Assembly: GCF_011045025.1 (NCBI RefSeq)
Contig: NZ_JAAKZX010000034.1
Span: 1 to 59,654 of the forward strand
Length of the DNA: 59,654 nt
Reading direction: 5' to 3'
Source: Streptomyces ureilyticus
Lineage (GTDB): Bacteria; Actinomycetota; Actinomycetes; Streptomycetales; Streptomycetaceae
A program made the position numbers and the translations under genes. Under the pieces are notes generated by a model. The model ran no database searches, had not been told where the DNA came from, and worked only from the letters and a program-made list of their open reading frames with translations. Every line of letters starts with the position of its first letter. The stretch's first letter is position 1. Shown piece by piece: positions 15,069 to 23,726 of the stretch.

Positions 15069-17669
15069 CTAGGTCTCGGCGCTGGGGAGCAGGCCCAGCT
15101 CTGTGGCCTGGACGGAGACCTCGCGTCGGGTGCGGGCGCCCAGTTTGTCCAGTACGGCGGAGACATGGTTGTCGACGGTACGGACCGACAGCACGAGCCG
15201 CTCTGCGATCTCGGAGTTGGTGAGCCCCTGGGCGAGCAACCGCATGACCTGGAGCTGGCGCTCGGTGAGACCGGCGGGATTGTCGCGGGTCGCGGCGAGC
15301 GGACCGCGCGGGATGTGCCGTACGCCGAGCCGGCGCAGCTCACCGCGGAGCAGCCGGGCGAGCGGCCGCGCACCCAGCGCGTCCAGGGCGGACAGCGCGG
15401 CCAGCTTGCCCTCCGGTTCCGGGCTCTCGGCGAGCGCGGCGGCGTGTTCGTACGGGCAGCCGGCCGCCCGCCAGGCCCGCGCCGCCTCCCGCCACCGGCC
15501 GGCGCTCTGGAGGGCGTACGGATGGTCCGAGCCGTCCGGCGGGATGGGATGTCCGGCCTTGGTGAGCCAGTATCCGAGCTCTGCCCGGTACGGTGCGGCG
15601 GCCAGTGTGCGCGCCTGCTCGAAGGCTTCAGCGGCGGCGTCCACGACCGCAGGCCGGTCTCCACGCAGCCAGGCGGCCTCGGCCCTGGCCGCCGCGACCG
15701 GTCCGATGCGCTGGAGCTCACGCGTGTGTACGGCGATCTCCCATGCCTGGTCCAGCAGTTCGCCGGCGCCGCTCCCGCCGCGCCGGATGCGAACCCGCGC
15801 GAGAACGGTCAGTGCGGGGCAGCGGGCGGGTACGAACTCGTGGGCGCCGAGTTCGGCGTGCTGCTCGGCGTCGTCCCAGGCTCCGGCGGCGAACCGGCGC
15901 AGCGCCAGCTCGACGTGGAAGTAGCTGAGGAAGCCGAGGTGTTCGGCCCGGTCAGCCAGTTCCATGGCCGGGGCAAGGAAGCGGTCGGCCTCGGCGTACT
16001 GCAGGTTTTCCAGGAGGGACCAGATGAGGTTGGCGTACGAGCGGCAGGCGTGGTCGATCTCGCCGGCGGACAGGGCCACCTTCAGGCTCTCCTCCACCTG
16101 GGCGCGGCCGAGGGGGTCACCGGACCGCCAGCGTGCGGAGCCCACGTTGTTGAGGGCGTGCGCGAGGATCGCCGGGTCGTCGGTGCGGTGGGCCAGGGCG
16201 ATGGCGCGTTCGCCGAAGTCGATGGCCTCGGCGTGGCGCTCGGAGAGCATGTGCAGCTGCGAGGTGTTGCTGAGGGCCAGGGCGAGCAGCCGGTCGTCGC
16301 CCGCCCCCTCGCCCACGACGATGGCCTCCCGCGCGGCGCGCTGCGCCTCATCGGCGTCGCCCGCCCACCAGTGGATCCGGGACAGCCAACGCAGGTCGGC
16401 GCCGAGCGCCCGGGTGTCACCGAGGGACCGGCGCAGGTCGACCGCGTCCCGCTCCGCGCTGACGGCCGCCTTGGAGTCCGCGATGGTGTAACTCTCGACG
16501 GCGTACCGCTCGAGCAGGGCGGCCAGTTCGGCCGCGCCGAAACGGTCGCGGTGCCGCAGGACGAGCCGCAGATGGGCCGCTGCTTCGCGGTGCGCTCCCG
16601 CCTCGGCGGCGTCGCGTGCCGCGTCGGGCCCGTACCGCACGACGGCTTCCTGATCGCCGGCTTCCGCCGCGTGGTGGACGACGCGGGCGGGGTCGGAGCC
16701 GGGGGCGGCGACGAGTGCGGCGAGCACGGCCCGGTTGAGTTCGATACGGCGTGCGGCGGGCAGCGAGTCGGCGATGGCGCGGCGGATCAACTCGTGGCGG
16801 AAGACCGTCCGTTCGGGGGTGTTGGTCAGCATTCCGCGCCGCTCGGCCGCCGCCAGCTCGGCCGCGCCGTCCGTGAGCAGCGCGTCGACCAGCGGGCGTT
16901 CGAGAGCGGAGGGCACCACGGCGAGCTGCTCCAGGGCGTCCCGGGTGCGGTCGTCGAGGCCGCGCAGCCGGGCCAGTACGGCGTCGACCACGGTCGGCGG
17001 CACGCCACCCGTGCCGCCGGCGGCCAGCACCTCGGCGACGAAGAACGGGTTGCCCGACGTCACCGCGTACACCTGAGCCGGGTCCAGCCGGCTGGCCGCG
17101 CTGAGCCGGCGTACGGCCTGGACGGAGAGCCGGGGCAGCGGGAGGCGGTGCACGCGCTCGGCTCGGGACACCTGGCCGAGGAGGTGGCGGACGGGGTGGG
17201 CGCGGTCCAGTTCGTCGTCCCGGTACGTCAGCACCAGGACGGCCGGGAGCCGCTCCACCCGGTGCACAAGGAACCGCAGCACATCGAGCGAGGCCTCGTC
17301 CGCCCAGTGCACGTCCTCGACGACGAGGACCGCCGGGTGCGGGGCGGCGGTCAGCTCCGCGCGCAAGGCGTCGTACACCCGGGCCCGGTCGCCGCCCTGA
17401 GTGAGCGCCCGCGCCAGCTCCGTACCGACGCTTCCGACGAGGTCGCGGAACGGTCCGAGTGGCCGCCGGGTCGCGAGGTCGTCGCACTCCCCCACCAGGA
17501 CGCGAGCCCCGGCGGGCAGCACGCTCGGCATGGCCTTCACCAGGCTCGACTTGCCGATACCGGCCTCTCCGAAGACGAGCGCCACCGAACCGGCTCCGTC
17601 CGCCGCGTCCCGCGCGGCGGCGGCCAGTCGCTCCAGCTCGTGGTCTCTCTCGAGGACCCCCCGATCCAC
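15069..17669 (-). CDS. LuxR-family ATPase transcriptional regulator (LAL type), second copy
   Basis: An 866-residue LAL regulator with Walker A GEAGIGKS (34-41), Walker B VLVVEDVHWAD, a TPR-like middle and a C-terminal LuxR helix-turn-helix (LTERQLQVMRLLAQG, VDNHVSAVLDKLG). GTG 17669 begins VDRGVLERDHELERL, the usual start for the family; no strong ribosome site is seen. It is not closely similar to the regulator at 6675 outside family motifs. Position between an FAD oxidase and pectate lyases suggests, but does not prove, a role in plant-polymer use. Confidence 0.9.
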   Translation of the reverse strand: MDRGVLERDHELERLAAAARDAADGAGSVALVFGEAGIGKSSLVKAMPSVLPAGARVLVGECDDLATRRPLGPFRDLVGSVGTELARALTQGGDRARVYDALRAELTAAPHPAVLVVEDVHWADEASLDVLRFLVHRVERLPAVLVLTYRDDELDRAHPVRHLLGQVSRAERVHRLPLPRLSVQAVRRLSAASRLDPAQVYAVTSGNPFFVAEVLAAGGTGGVPPTVVDAVLARLRGLDDRTRDALEQLAVVPSALERPLVDALLTDGAAELAAAERRGMLTNTPERTVFRHELIRRAIADSLPAARRIELNRAVLAALVAAPGSDPARVVHHAAEAGDQEAVVRYGPDAARDAAEAGAHREAAAHLRLVLRHRDRFGAAELAALLERYAVESYTIADSKAAVSAERDAVDLRRSLGDTRALGADLRWLSRIHWWAGDADEAQRAAREAIVVGEGAGDDRLLALALSNTSQLHMLSERHAEAIDFGERAIALAHRTDDPAILAHALNNVGSARWRSGDPLGRAQVEESLKVALSAGEIDHACRSYANLIWSLLENLQYAEADRFLAPAMELADRAEHLGFLSYFHVELALRRFAAGAWDDAEQHAELGAHEFVPARCPALTVLARVRIRRGGSGAGELLDQAWEIAVHTRELQRIGPVAAARAEAAWLRGDRPAVVDAAAEAFEQARTLAAAPYRAELGYWLTKAGHPIPPDGSDHPYALQSAGRWREAARAWRAAGCPYEHAAALAESPEPEGKLAALSALDALGARPLARLLRGELRRLGVRHIPRGPLAATRDNPAGLTERQLQVMRLLAQGLTNSEIAERLVLSVRTVDNHVSAVLDKLGARTRREVSVQATELGLLPSAET

Positions 17670-17741
17670 GGTGCGATTCTGGCACGTATACGGGCGTTCG
17701 GGACCGCACGCGTACGTATCTCCTGGCCCGCTCACGCGGGG

Positions 17742-17784
17742 GCGGCCGTACGAAGCGCCGTGCGGGGACGCTTCGTACGGCCGC
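17742..17784 (-). terminator. Long hairpin terminator after the PL3 pectate lyase
   Basis: A perfect 16-bp stem (GCGGCCGTACGAAGCG with its complement) and an 11-nt loop lie 34 bases beyond the pectate lyase stop codon, separating it from the LAL regulator downstream. Confidence 0.8.
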
Positions 17785-17817
17785 TGTCACCGTGGGAGGA
17801 CTACCTGGGAGTGGGGC

Positions 17818-18600
17818 CTACCTGTAGGTGATGTCCGAGTTGCTGTACTTGCAGTTCGTGCTGTCGGGGCCCGTTCCGACGGCGGAGTTGTTGTTGTACT
17901 TCTGGCAGGGGATGACCTTGCGGCTGCCGTCGTTGAGGATCGTGATGCCGCGCAGCGTCGCCACGTCATTGCGGTTGACGTTGATGCCGACCAGGCGGGC
18001 GGTGGATCCGGTGCCGGTCACCTCGATGTTGCTGAGGTTGACCTTGCGCGTGTGCTGCGTGGAGCAGTCTCCGCACGAGCGGTACAGCGTCTTGAACTCC
18101 TGCACGGCGAAGTTGGAGATGTTCACCGTGCCGGGCCCGTTGTGCTGGAAGACCTTGTCGGCGGCCTTCTTGGCGCCACCGCCGATCACGTTATACGTGG
18201 AGCCGCCACGGAACGTCGCGGCGTCCTCGCCGACGTCCGCCCACCACACGTTCTGCAGCGTGCAGTTGCCCTTGCAGTGGATGCCGTCGGCGCCGGGCGC
18301 GCCGATGATGACGTTCTTCAGCGTCGCGCCGGGCTCGAGCTCGAAGATCGGGTCCTGGCCCTCTTCCTGGCCGTCGCCGGCCAGGTCCCCGGTGCCGTAG
18401 AACTGCTTCATGCCGTAGTCCTTGGTGCCGGACACGGAGATGGTGGAGGAGGTGCCCTGGCTGCCGTTGGGGGTCGGCCAGGTGGCGGCGCTCGCCGGGG
18501 AGGCACCGGTGGTCATGATCATGCCAACAGCTAAGCCGAGTGCGGCCAGTGCGCCGGTCGCCGCGCGCCCGTGGGCACGCGATCGTGTCGCAGAAGTCAT
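17818..18600 (-). CDS. Secreted pectate lyase, PL3 family
   Basis: A 260-residue extracellular lyase cleaving de-esterified pectin by beta-elimination. A Sec signal peptide (about 1-38, ending ASPASA) precedes the PL3 beta-helix. Family segments seen are GADGIHCKGNCTLQNVWW, VGEDAATF and GDCSTQHTRKVNLSN; several Cys could form the PL3 disulfides. It lies 81 bases downstream of the PL1 lyase on the same strand and may share its transcript. Confidence 0.9.
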   Translation of the reverse strand: MTSATRSRAHGRAATGALAALGLAVGMIMTTGASPASAATWPTPNGSQGTSSTISVSGTKDYGMKQFYGTGDLAGDGQEEGQDPIFELEPGATLKNVIIGAPGADGIHCKGNCTLQNVWWADVGEDAATFRGGSTYNVIGGGAKKAADKVFQHNGPGTVNISNFAVQEFKTLYRSCGDCSTQHTRKVNLSNIEVTGTGSTARLVGINVNRNDVATLRGITILNDGSRKVIPCQKYNNNSAVGTGPDSTNCKYSNSDITYR

Positions 18601-18681
18601 GTCCCGATTCCTTCTGTCGTGGTGAGGGGTTGAGTGTGGTGCGAGTGCGTGTTGCGGTGCCGGGCTGCCGTGGCGTGAGCC

Positions 18682-19662
18682 TCAGAGCTTCCCGGCGCCC
18701 GCCCCGGACGTCACCGAGGCGACGACGGACGACGCGGGCTCGGCGGTGTAGCCGTAGGGCGGACTGGTGAAGCTGCCGACCCGCGAGATCTCGGTGGCGG
18801 CTCCACCGAGGTCGTTGCCGCGCAGGTTGGCGTATCCGTCGACGTCGCTGCTGCGGTTCGTGGTGACCGCGATCTTCGTCGAGCGGAAGACGTTGTTCTC
18901 GACGAGCATCTGGGCGCCCATGCGCGAGTGGCAGGCGGTGTCGGCGCCGGACACGTAATTGTTGTAAAAGTGGCCGGTGCCGAAGCGCAGGCTGGGGATG
19001 CGCGAGTAGACGTTGCTGAAGTGGTTGTGGTGGTACGTCACCTTCAAGTGGCCGGTGTCTTCGGAGGCGTTGTTGTCGCTGTGGCCGACGAGTGAGCCCT
19101 TGAAGTGGTCCTTGAAGGTTTTCCAGGACACCGTCACGTGGTCGGAGCCGTGGTTGATGTCCAGCAGACCGTCGTAGTAGTCCTTGTCGTGATCGCGGTC
19201 CGCCGAGAAGGAGTTGTGGTCGATCCACACCTTCGTCGACTCCTGGACGGTGATCCCGTCCGAGGGCTTGAGCGGCTTGCTGATGTCGAGGTTCCGGACG
19301 ACGACGTTGGTCGCCTCCTTGATCCGCAGCCCGCCGCCGGTGAACCCGGACGACGAACCGACGCCCAGCACCGTGGTGTTGGAGCCGATGTCGACCTGAC
19401 CGCTCAGCGAGATCAGGCCGTTGACCCGGACCACCTTCGCCGACGCGCCCGTGACGGCCGTCTTGAAGGCGGCCAGATTCGACACGGTCACCGCGGTCAC
19501 GTTGCCGCCGCCGGTGGTGCCGGCGCCGAAGCCGATGGGGGCGGTCTCGGCGGCGCCGGCCGGCTGGGGAAGGACGAGCACGGTGACGGTCGCCAGGGTG
19601 GCCGCGGCTGCCGCGGCCAGGGTGGATCTGTGCACTCGGGTACGTGGGGGACGAGTACGCAT
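18682..19662 (-). CDS. Secreted pectate lyase, PL1 family
   Basis: A 326-residue extracellular PL1 enzyme. The signal peptide runs from the Arg-rich start to PAGAAE. The beta-helix carries VWIDHNSF, calcium-binding DGLLDINHGSDHVTVSW, and the catalytic region HHNHFSNVYSRIPSLRFG with the RxP arginine. ATG 19662 is the start that gives a proper signal peptide; earlier in-frame starts would add 48 non-signal residues. Three palindromic sites lie upstream, suggesting carbohydrate-controlled expression. Confidence 0.93.
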   Translation of the reverse strand: MRTRPPRTRVHRSTLAAAAAATLATVTVLVLPQPAGAAETAPIGFGAGTTGGGNVTAVTVSNLAAFKTAVTGASAKVVRVNGLISLSGQVDIGSNTTVLGVGSSSGFTGGGLRIKEATNVVVRNLDISKPLKPSDGITVQESTKVWIDHNSFSADRDHDKDYYDGLLDINHGSDHVTVSWKTFKDHFKGSLVGHSDNNASEDTGHLKVTYHHNHFSNVYSRIPSLRFGTGHFYNNYVSGADTACHSRMGAQMLVENNVFRSTKIAVTTNRSSDVDGYANLRGNDLGGAATEISRVGSFTSPPYGYTAEPASSVVASVTSGAGAGKL

Positions 19663-19814
19663 GCGGGTGCGTCCCTTCAGGAGAACCTGAGGATCATGTA
19701 TGTGGCTGTAGTTCACTGATCTGATCGCTGCACGCAGACAGAGGCACACCCGATGCGCGGGGCATAGGGCTTTGATGTGTGCGGTTCCGCAGGTGGTACG
19801 GACCATGGCCCAGC

Positions 19815-19832
19815 TATCTCATATACGAGATA
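19815..19832. promoter_or_regulatory. 18-bp near-perfect palindrome upstream of the PL1 lyase
   Basis: TATCTCATATACGAGATA is symmetric at 16 of 18 positions, 153 bases upstream of the PL1 start codon. It is AT-rich in a GC-rich region, and so is a plausible operator for a dimeric repressor (GntR, TetR or IclR class). Confidence 0.5.
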
Positions 19833-19870
19833 CCTGATACCAGGTCACTGTTCTGAACGGACCGTAGAGG

Positions 19871-19882
19871 GTAAGCGCTTTC
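19871..19882. promoter_or_regulatory. LacI-family operator-like site
   Basis: GTAAGCGCTTTC centres on AAGCGCTT, the usual core of LacI/CcpA-type operators (TGTAAGCGCTTACA-like). It lies in the 289-base space upstream of the PL1 lyase. Confidence 0.4.
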
Positions 19883-19919
19883 TGGTCAACGGTTCACGCA
19901 GAATGAGTTTCCAGACGCC

Positions 19920-19933
19920 TGGGAGCGCTTCCA
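19920..19933. promoter_or_regulatory. CebR-box-like site
   Basis: TGGGAGCGCTTCCA differs at one position from TGGGAGCGCTCCCA, the site bound by the cellobiose repressor CebR in Streptomyces. It may place the pectate lyases under plant-sugar induction, but it is also only 18 bases from the end of the neighbouring gene. Confidence 0.5.
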
Positions 19934-19951
19934 CACGTGTCGAGGTACGGG

Positions 19952-20848
19952 CTACGAAGCGGTGCGGGACTCAAGGTCGCGGCGGGTGTCGTTGCCGTAG
20001 ACGCCGGTCTCGTCGCCCCGGATGCCGTACCAGAGCTGGAAGCGTGCGACGGCCTCGGTGAGCGTGGCGTCGTACTCGCCGCTGGTCGCGCCGTCCTGGT
20101 ACACGTTCGGGATCTTCCGCAGCCGTTCCTGGAGTTCGGTCACTTCGGGGCCGGTGGCGCCCTGGCGAAGTACGCCGGGGCCGTCCGGATCGGCCGCCGC
20201 GGGCGGAGCGGCCGCCGCGGGCGGAGCGGCGGGCGCGGAGGCGGAAGGGGCCGGGGGCTGCTTGGTCTGCGATTCGGTGCTGCCCCTGTCCCAGGTGAGC
20301 AGCAGCGCGGCGGAGAAGCCCGCCAGGGCGATCGCCACGGCGGCGACGGCGAGCGCCGCACGACGCAGCCATGGCGTACGTCCGTCCCCCGCCCGAGGTT
20401 TGCGACGCGGGCCTGGGCGCTCCTCGTTCATGACAGGCGGCAGTTCCTGGGTGTCGTCCTCGGTCGTCCAGGCAAGCGCGTTGGGTCCGGGCGTCCAGGC
20501 GGGCTGGGTGGCCTCGGTCGCCGACTGCGGCGAGGTGGACTCGGCGGCCGGAGGGAACGGCGGGCTGTCAGCCGCCAAAGGAGGCGGGGCGGTCTCAGCC
20601 GCCGGAAGGAACGGAGCAGCCTCGGCCGCCGAAGGAGGCGGGCCGGCTTCGGTCACCGGAGGGAGCGGGGCCGTCTCGGCCGCCGATAAGGCGGTGGCTT
20701 CCTCCCGCTCCACGCGTCGCTCGCGCTCCACCGCGTCGACCAGCCGCACGAGTTCCGACAGGGCGCCTGTTCGGCGGCGGGGCAGGACGTTGGTGGGCTC
20801 GAGCGCCGGGCGGCTCGGCTGCGGTTCGGGGTCGTATGGTGTCGACAC
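19952..20848 (-). CDS. Membrane-anchored peptidoglycan-binding domain protein
   Basis: A 298-residue protein. Residues 1-160 are cytoplasmic and rich in Ala/Pro/Glu with an imperfect AAETAPxPP-type repeat at 56-103; a membrane helix is at 163-185; a Pro/Ala-rich spacer leads to a C-terminal PG_binding_1 domain (about 225-298; [18 protein letters not shown]). The wall-binding domain is thus outside the cell. Role unknown, possibly wall sensing or anchoring. Confidence 0.85.
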   Translation of the reverse strand: MSTPYDPEPQPSRPALEPTNVLPRRRTGALSELVRLVDAVERERRVEREEATALSAAETAPLPPVTEAGPPPSAAEAAPFLPAAETAPPPLAADSPPFPPAAESTSPQSATEATQPAWTPGPNALAWTTEDDTQELPPVMNEERPGPRRKPRAGDGRTPWLRRAALAVAAVAIALAGFSAALLLTWDRGSTESQTKQPPAPSASAPAAPPAAAAPPAAADPDGPGVLRQGATGPEVTELQERLRKIPNVYQDGATSGEYDATLTEAVARFQLWYGIRGDETGVYGNDTRRDLESRTAS

Positions 20849-20977
20849 GCTGCTCTCCTACCGGTCGTACTGGGGATTGATACGCGTCATCGCGCCCGGA
20901 GGTTCAACGCCCGTGCCAGTCCATGGAGGGAGGCCGGTGAGAGCGCAGCCGAGCCGCGTCGGCGGGAACATGTCGAC

Positions 20978-22006
20978 ATGACGACGATGCGTGCATGGGT
21001 GGTGGCCGAGCCGGGGCCGATCGAGCGGGAGCCCTTGCGGTTCGTCGAGACGCCGGTTCCCGTGCCGGGGCCCGATGAGCTGCTCGTCCAGGTGGGCGCC
21101 TGTGGGGTCTGCCGTACGGATCTCCATGTCAGCGAGGGCGATCTGCCGGTGCATCGGCCGCGGGTGACGCCCGGGCACGAGGTGGTGGGGCGGGTGGCGG
21201 GCATGGGTGACGCGGTGACCGGATACGCGGCCGGGGACCGGGTCGGAGTGGCCTGGCTGCGCCGTACCGACGGCAGTTGCGGGTACTGCGCACGCGGGAA
21301 CGAGAACCTGTGCCCGGACTCGGTCTACACCGGCTGGGACGCCGACGGCGGCTACGCGGAGTACACGACAGTGCCGGCCGCCTTCGCCTACCGGCTGCCC
21401 GGTGACCTCGACGACGTCGCCCTGGCCCCACTGATGTGCGCGGGCATCATCGGCTACCGCGCACTGCGCCGCGCCGCGCTGCCCGACGGCGGGCGCCTCG
21501 GCCTGTACGGCTTCGGCGGCAGCGCCCACCTGTGCGCGCAGCTGGCGATCGCCCAGGGTGCCACCGTCCACGTACGGACTCGCGATGTGGCGGCCCAGCG
21601 TCTCGCGCTCACCCTGGGCGCGGCCTCGGCGGCCGGTACGTACGATCCGCTGCCCGAGCCGCTGGACAGCGCGATCCTGTTCGCCCCGGTCGGCTCCCTC
21701 GTCCCCGTGGCACTACGGGCCCTCGACCGCGGCGGCGTCCTGTCCATCGCGGGAATCCATCTCAGCGAGGTCCCGCCACTCGACTACGAGCGGGAGCTCT
21801 TTTACGAGAAGGAGGTACGCAGCGTCACCGCCAACACCCGTGCGGACGGCAGGGAGTTCCTGACGCTGGCGGCGCGCTTCGGCATACGGGCCACCACCCG
21901 CACGTACCCGCTGTCGCAGGCTCAACTGGCGCTGCAGGACCTGAAGTCGGGCCGCTTCGACGGGGCGGCTGTGCTGGTCGACGACAGCACAGGGCAATAC
22001 GCCTAG
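20978..22006 (+). CDS. Zinc-type alcohol dehydrogenase
   Basis: A 342-residue medium-chain dehydrogenase. Catalytic zinc ligands are Cys45 (GVCRTDLH) and His67-Glu68 (GHE). The structural-zinc lobe shows Cys101, Cys104 and Cys112, but the expected first Cys is Asp98 (TDGSCGYC). The Rossmann part has a [14 protein letters not shown] nucleotide loop. It is divergent from the peptidoglycan-binding gene and overlaps the next gene tail to tail by 4 bases. Confidence 0.9.
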   Translation: MTTMRAWVVAEPGPIEREPLRFVETPVPVPGPDELLVQVGACGVCRTDLHVSEGDLPVHRPRVTPGHEVVGRVAGMGDAVTGYAAGDRVGVAWLRRTDGSCGYCARGNENLCPDSVYTGWDADGGYAEYTTVPAAFAYRLPGDLDDVALAPLMCAGIIGYRALRRAALPDGGRLGLYGFGGSAHLCAQLAIAQGATVHVRTRDVAAQRLALTLGAASAAGTYDPLPEPLDSAILFAPVGSLVPVALRALDRGGVLSIAGIHLSEVPPLDYERELFYEKEVRSVTANTRADGREFLTLAARFGIRATTRTYPLSQAQLALQDLKSGRFDGAAVLVDDSTGQYA

Positions 22007-22437
22007 AGCGCGCCGAAGTCGGGGAGGGTGAGCGAGCCGTCCTCGGCGAGGTGGAATCCCGGGTTGTGCGCGATCTCCCAGGCGTGGCCGTCCGGGTCGG
22101 TGAAGGCGCCGGAGTAGAAGCCGATGGTGTTGGTGACGGCGGGCTTGGTGATGGTGGCCCCGGCCCGTTCGGCGGCGGTGAGGAGAGCGTCGACCTCGGC
22201 GTCGGAGCGTACGTTGTGTGCCAGGGCGATCCCGCCGAAGCCGGTTGCGGTTCCGTCCGTCAGCCCGCAGTCGGCCGCGAGCTTCTCGCGGCCCCACAGG
22301 ACGAGGGCCAGGCCGCCCGCCTGGAAGAAGACGGTCTCTTCGACCTCCTGCCCCCGCCAGCCCAGGGCTTCGTAGAAGGTCCGGGAGCGCGTCACATCGG
22401 AGACTCCCAGCGTGACCAGACTGATGCGCTGTTCCAT
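22003..22437 (-). CDS. VOC family (glyoxalase-fold) protein
   Basis: A 144-residue protein with two beta-alpha-beta-beta-beta modules of the vicinal-oxygen-chelate fold: an N-terminal [21 protein letters not shown] and a C-terminal [17 protein letters not shown]. It may bind a metal through few conserved His/Glu residues. Substrate not assignable; relatives include dioxygenases and resistance proteins. Confidence 0.88.
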   Translation of the reverse strand: MEQRISLVTLGVSDVTRSRTFYEALGWRGQEVEETVFFQAGGLALVLWGREKLAADCGLTDGTATGFGGIALAHNVRSDAEVDALLTAAERAGATITKPAVTNTIGFYSGAFTDPDGHAWEIAHNPGFHLAEDGSLTLPDFGAL

Positions 22438-22519
22438 GCCAGGACATTAAAGGCCGTCGGGAGGGACGACAACACGACGGGACGGCAAGACGACAGGGGC
22501 GACAGCGCGACAGTCGGTC

Positions 22520-22912
22520 TCAGTCGGTCGGCGCCAGGGAGATCCGTATCCCCACCGTCCCCGTCTTCCCGCGCCGCAGTCGGCTGCCGAGCAGGACGAG
22601 TCGACCGGTGATGCCGTATTTGCGGGCGATGAGCGCGCGGTAGCGATCGGTGACGTCCTGGTCGCAGATCTCGGCGGTGGCGGGGATCTGTTCGCCGGTG
22701 GGGTTGCCGCGCGCGTCGCAGGGGCCCACGAGGACGTCGGCTCGGTTGCGGATCCGCTTGACCTTCCAGGCGTCCGCGGCCGACCAGGCACCGAGCGCCT
22801 CGCCGTCCCGCACGACCCATACGGGCGTCGCTACCGCCGTCCCGTTCTTCCGATAGCTGGTGATCAGCAGATACTTGGCGTCACCGAGCCGCTCGAACGC
22901 TGTGTTCTCCAC
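22520..22912 (-). CDS. PPOX-class F420-dependent oxidoreductase
   Basis: A 130-residue split-barrel flavin/F420 enzyme. The family pattern is AKYLLITSYRKNGTAVATPVWVV, then ADAWKVKRIRN and VLVGPCDARGNPTG. Start is GTG 22912. It is likely to use cofactor F420 (expected in Streptomyces) for a reduction of unknown substrate. Confidence 0.9.
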   Translation of the reverse strand: MENTAFERLGDAKYLLITSYRKNGTAVATPVWVVRDGEALGAWSAADAWKVKRIRNRADVLVGPCDARGNPTGEQIPATAEICDQDVTDRYRALIARKYGITGRLVLLGSRLRRGKTGTVGIRISLAPTD

Positions 22913-23025
22913 GCCGGGAGTCTAGACCGCCGGTATGTACGGGCGGTGCGCTGCGCCGGCTCCTTCCGCCGTACGCTCCCCACGGCCCGTACACGCCGTG
23001 TCAGACTCCGGCGGGAGGGGGAGCC

Positions 23026-23559
23026 TTGGCTGACAACACTCTGTGGGTGGCGGCGTTGACCGCGGGTACCGCCGTGCTCGCGAGCTGGGTGACCAGCCGC
23101 GGTACCGCGCGGGCCGCGCGCATCCAGGCCGACGCGGCTGCCGCGACGGTGCAGGCGGACCGGCTGCGGGCGGCGCGGCGGGCGGCGTACGTCGACGTCA
23201 TCGAGCAGGCGCAGCGCATGGGCGACCTCTACTGGAAGGTGACCGACGCGCACGGGATCACGGACGCCGGGGAGCGCCTTGGCGCGCTCGAGGAGCTGCG
23301 GCTACGGCTCCGTGGCGAGTACGCCGTGCTGCGGCAGCGTGTGTGGGTGGTGGAGCTGGAAGGCCCGGCGGAGGTGGCGTCGGCCGCGGACCGGCTCCGG
23401 GAGTCGACCAGCGAGAACTGGCGGGCACTTGGCGCGATGATCGCCGGTGAGGCGGGCGCGGCCCAGCGGTTCGACGACTGCTTCCCGCCCTTCTGGGAGT
23501 CGGTCGTGGCCTTCGTCGAGGTCGCTCGCCGCGCCCTCCACGAGACGCGTACGGACTGA
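23026..23559 (+). CDS. Hypothetical protein with N-terminal membrane helix
   Basis: A 177-residue protein not recognised. Residues about 6-22 (LWVAALTAGTAVLASWV) form one membrane helix, followed by a long, charged, helical cytoplasmic part. TTG 23026 is taken as start because GGAGGGGGAG lies directly upstream and no ATG/GTG is better placed. Confidence 0.7.
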   Translation: MADNTLWVAALTAGTAVLASWVTSRGTARAARIQADAAAATVQADRLRAARRAAYVDVIEQAQRMGDLYWKVTDAHGITDAGERLGALEELRLRLRGEYAVLRQRVWVVELEGPAEVASAADRLRESTSENWRALGAMIAGEAGAAQRFDDCFPPFWESVVAFVEVARRALHETRTD

Positions 23560-23646
23560 TTCCTCTCCGGCCTCCGGGTACTCGCTCAGCGACACACAAA
23601 AGCCTCTGATGAGGGGCTCTTCGCGTCAGCCTCTGATCTCTACTGG

Positions 23647-23662
23647 ATACCCCCCTGGGTAT
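23647..23662. promoter_or_regulatory. CsoR/CstR-type operator 1
   Basis: ATACCCCCCTGGGTAT is a G/C-centred palindrome with ATACCC/GGGTAT arms, as bound by CsoR-family repressors. It lies 65 bases upstream of the MBL-rhodanese start. Confidence 0.7.
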
Positions 23663-23685
23663 TTCTGCTACGGTGGGATCTCCAG

Positions 23686-23701
23686 ATACCCCCCGGGGTA
23701 C
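23686..23701. promoter_or_regulatory. CsoR/CstR-type operator 2
   Basis: ATACCCCCCGGGGTAC is a second copy 39 bases (about four helical turns) after operator 1 and 25 bases before the MBL-rhodanese start codon, so bound repressor would cover the promoter or start region. Confidence 0.7.
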
Positions 23702-23726
23702 ATTCATTCTGTGAGGAGTCGCAGTC

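Noticed and set aside
14946..17831. Long plus-strand open frame opposite the second LAL regulator
   Set aside because: It is antisense to a gene with clear Walker A/B and LuxR motifs; the product is low-complexity Gly/Arg/Val, as expected for a GC-rich shadow frame.
19952..22437. Biosynthetic gene cluster
   Set aside because: Oxidoreductases and a VOC protein occur, but no core synthase of any known natural-product class lies in the window.
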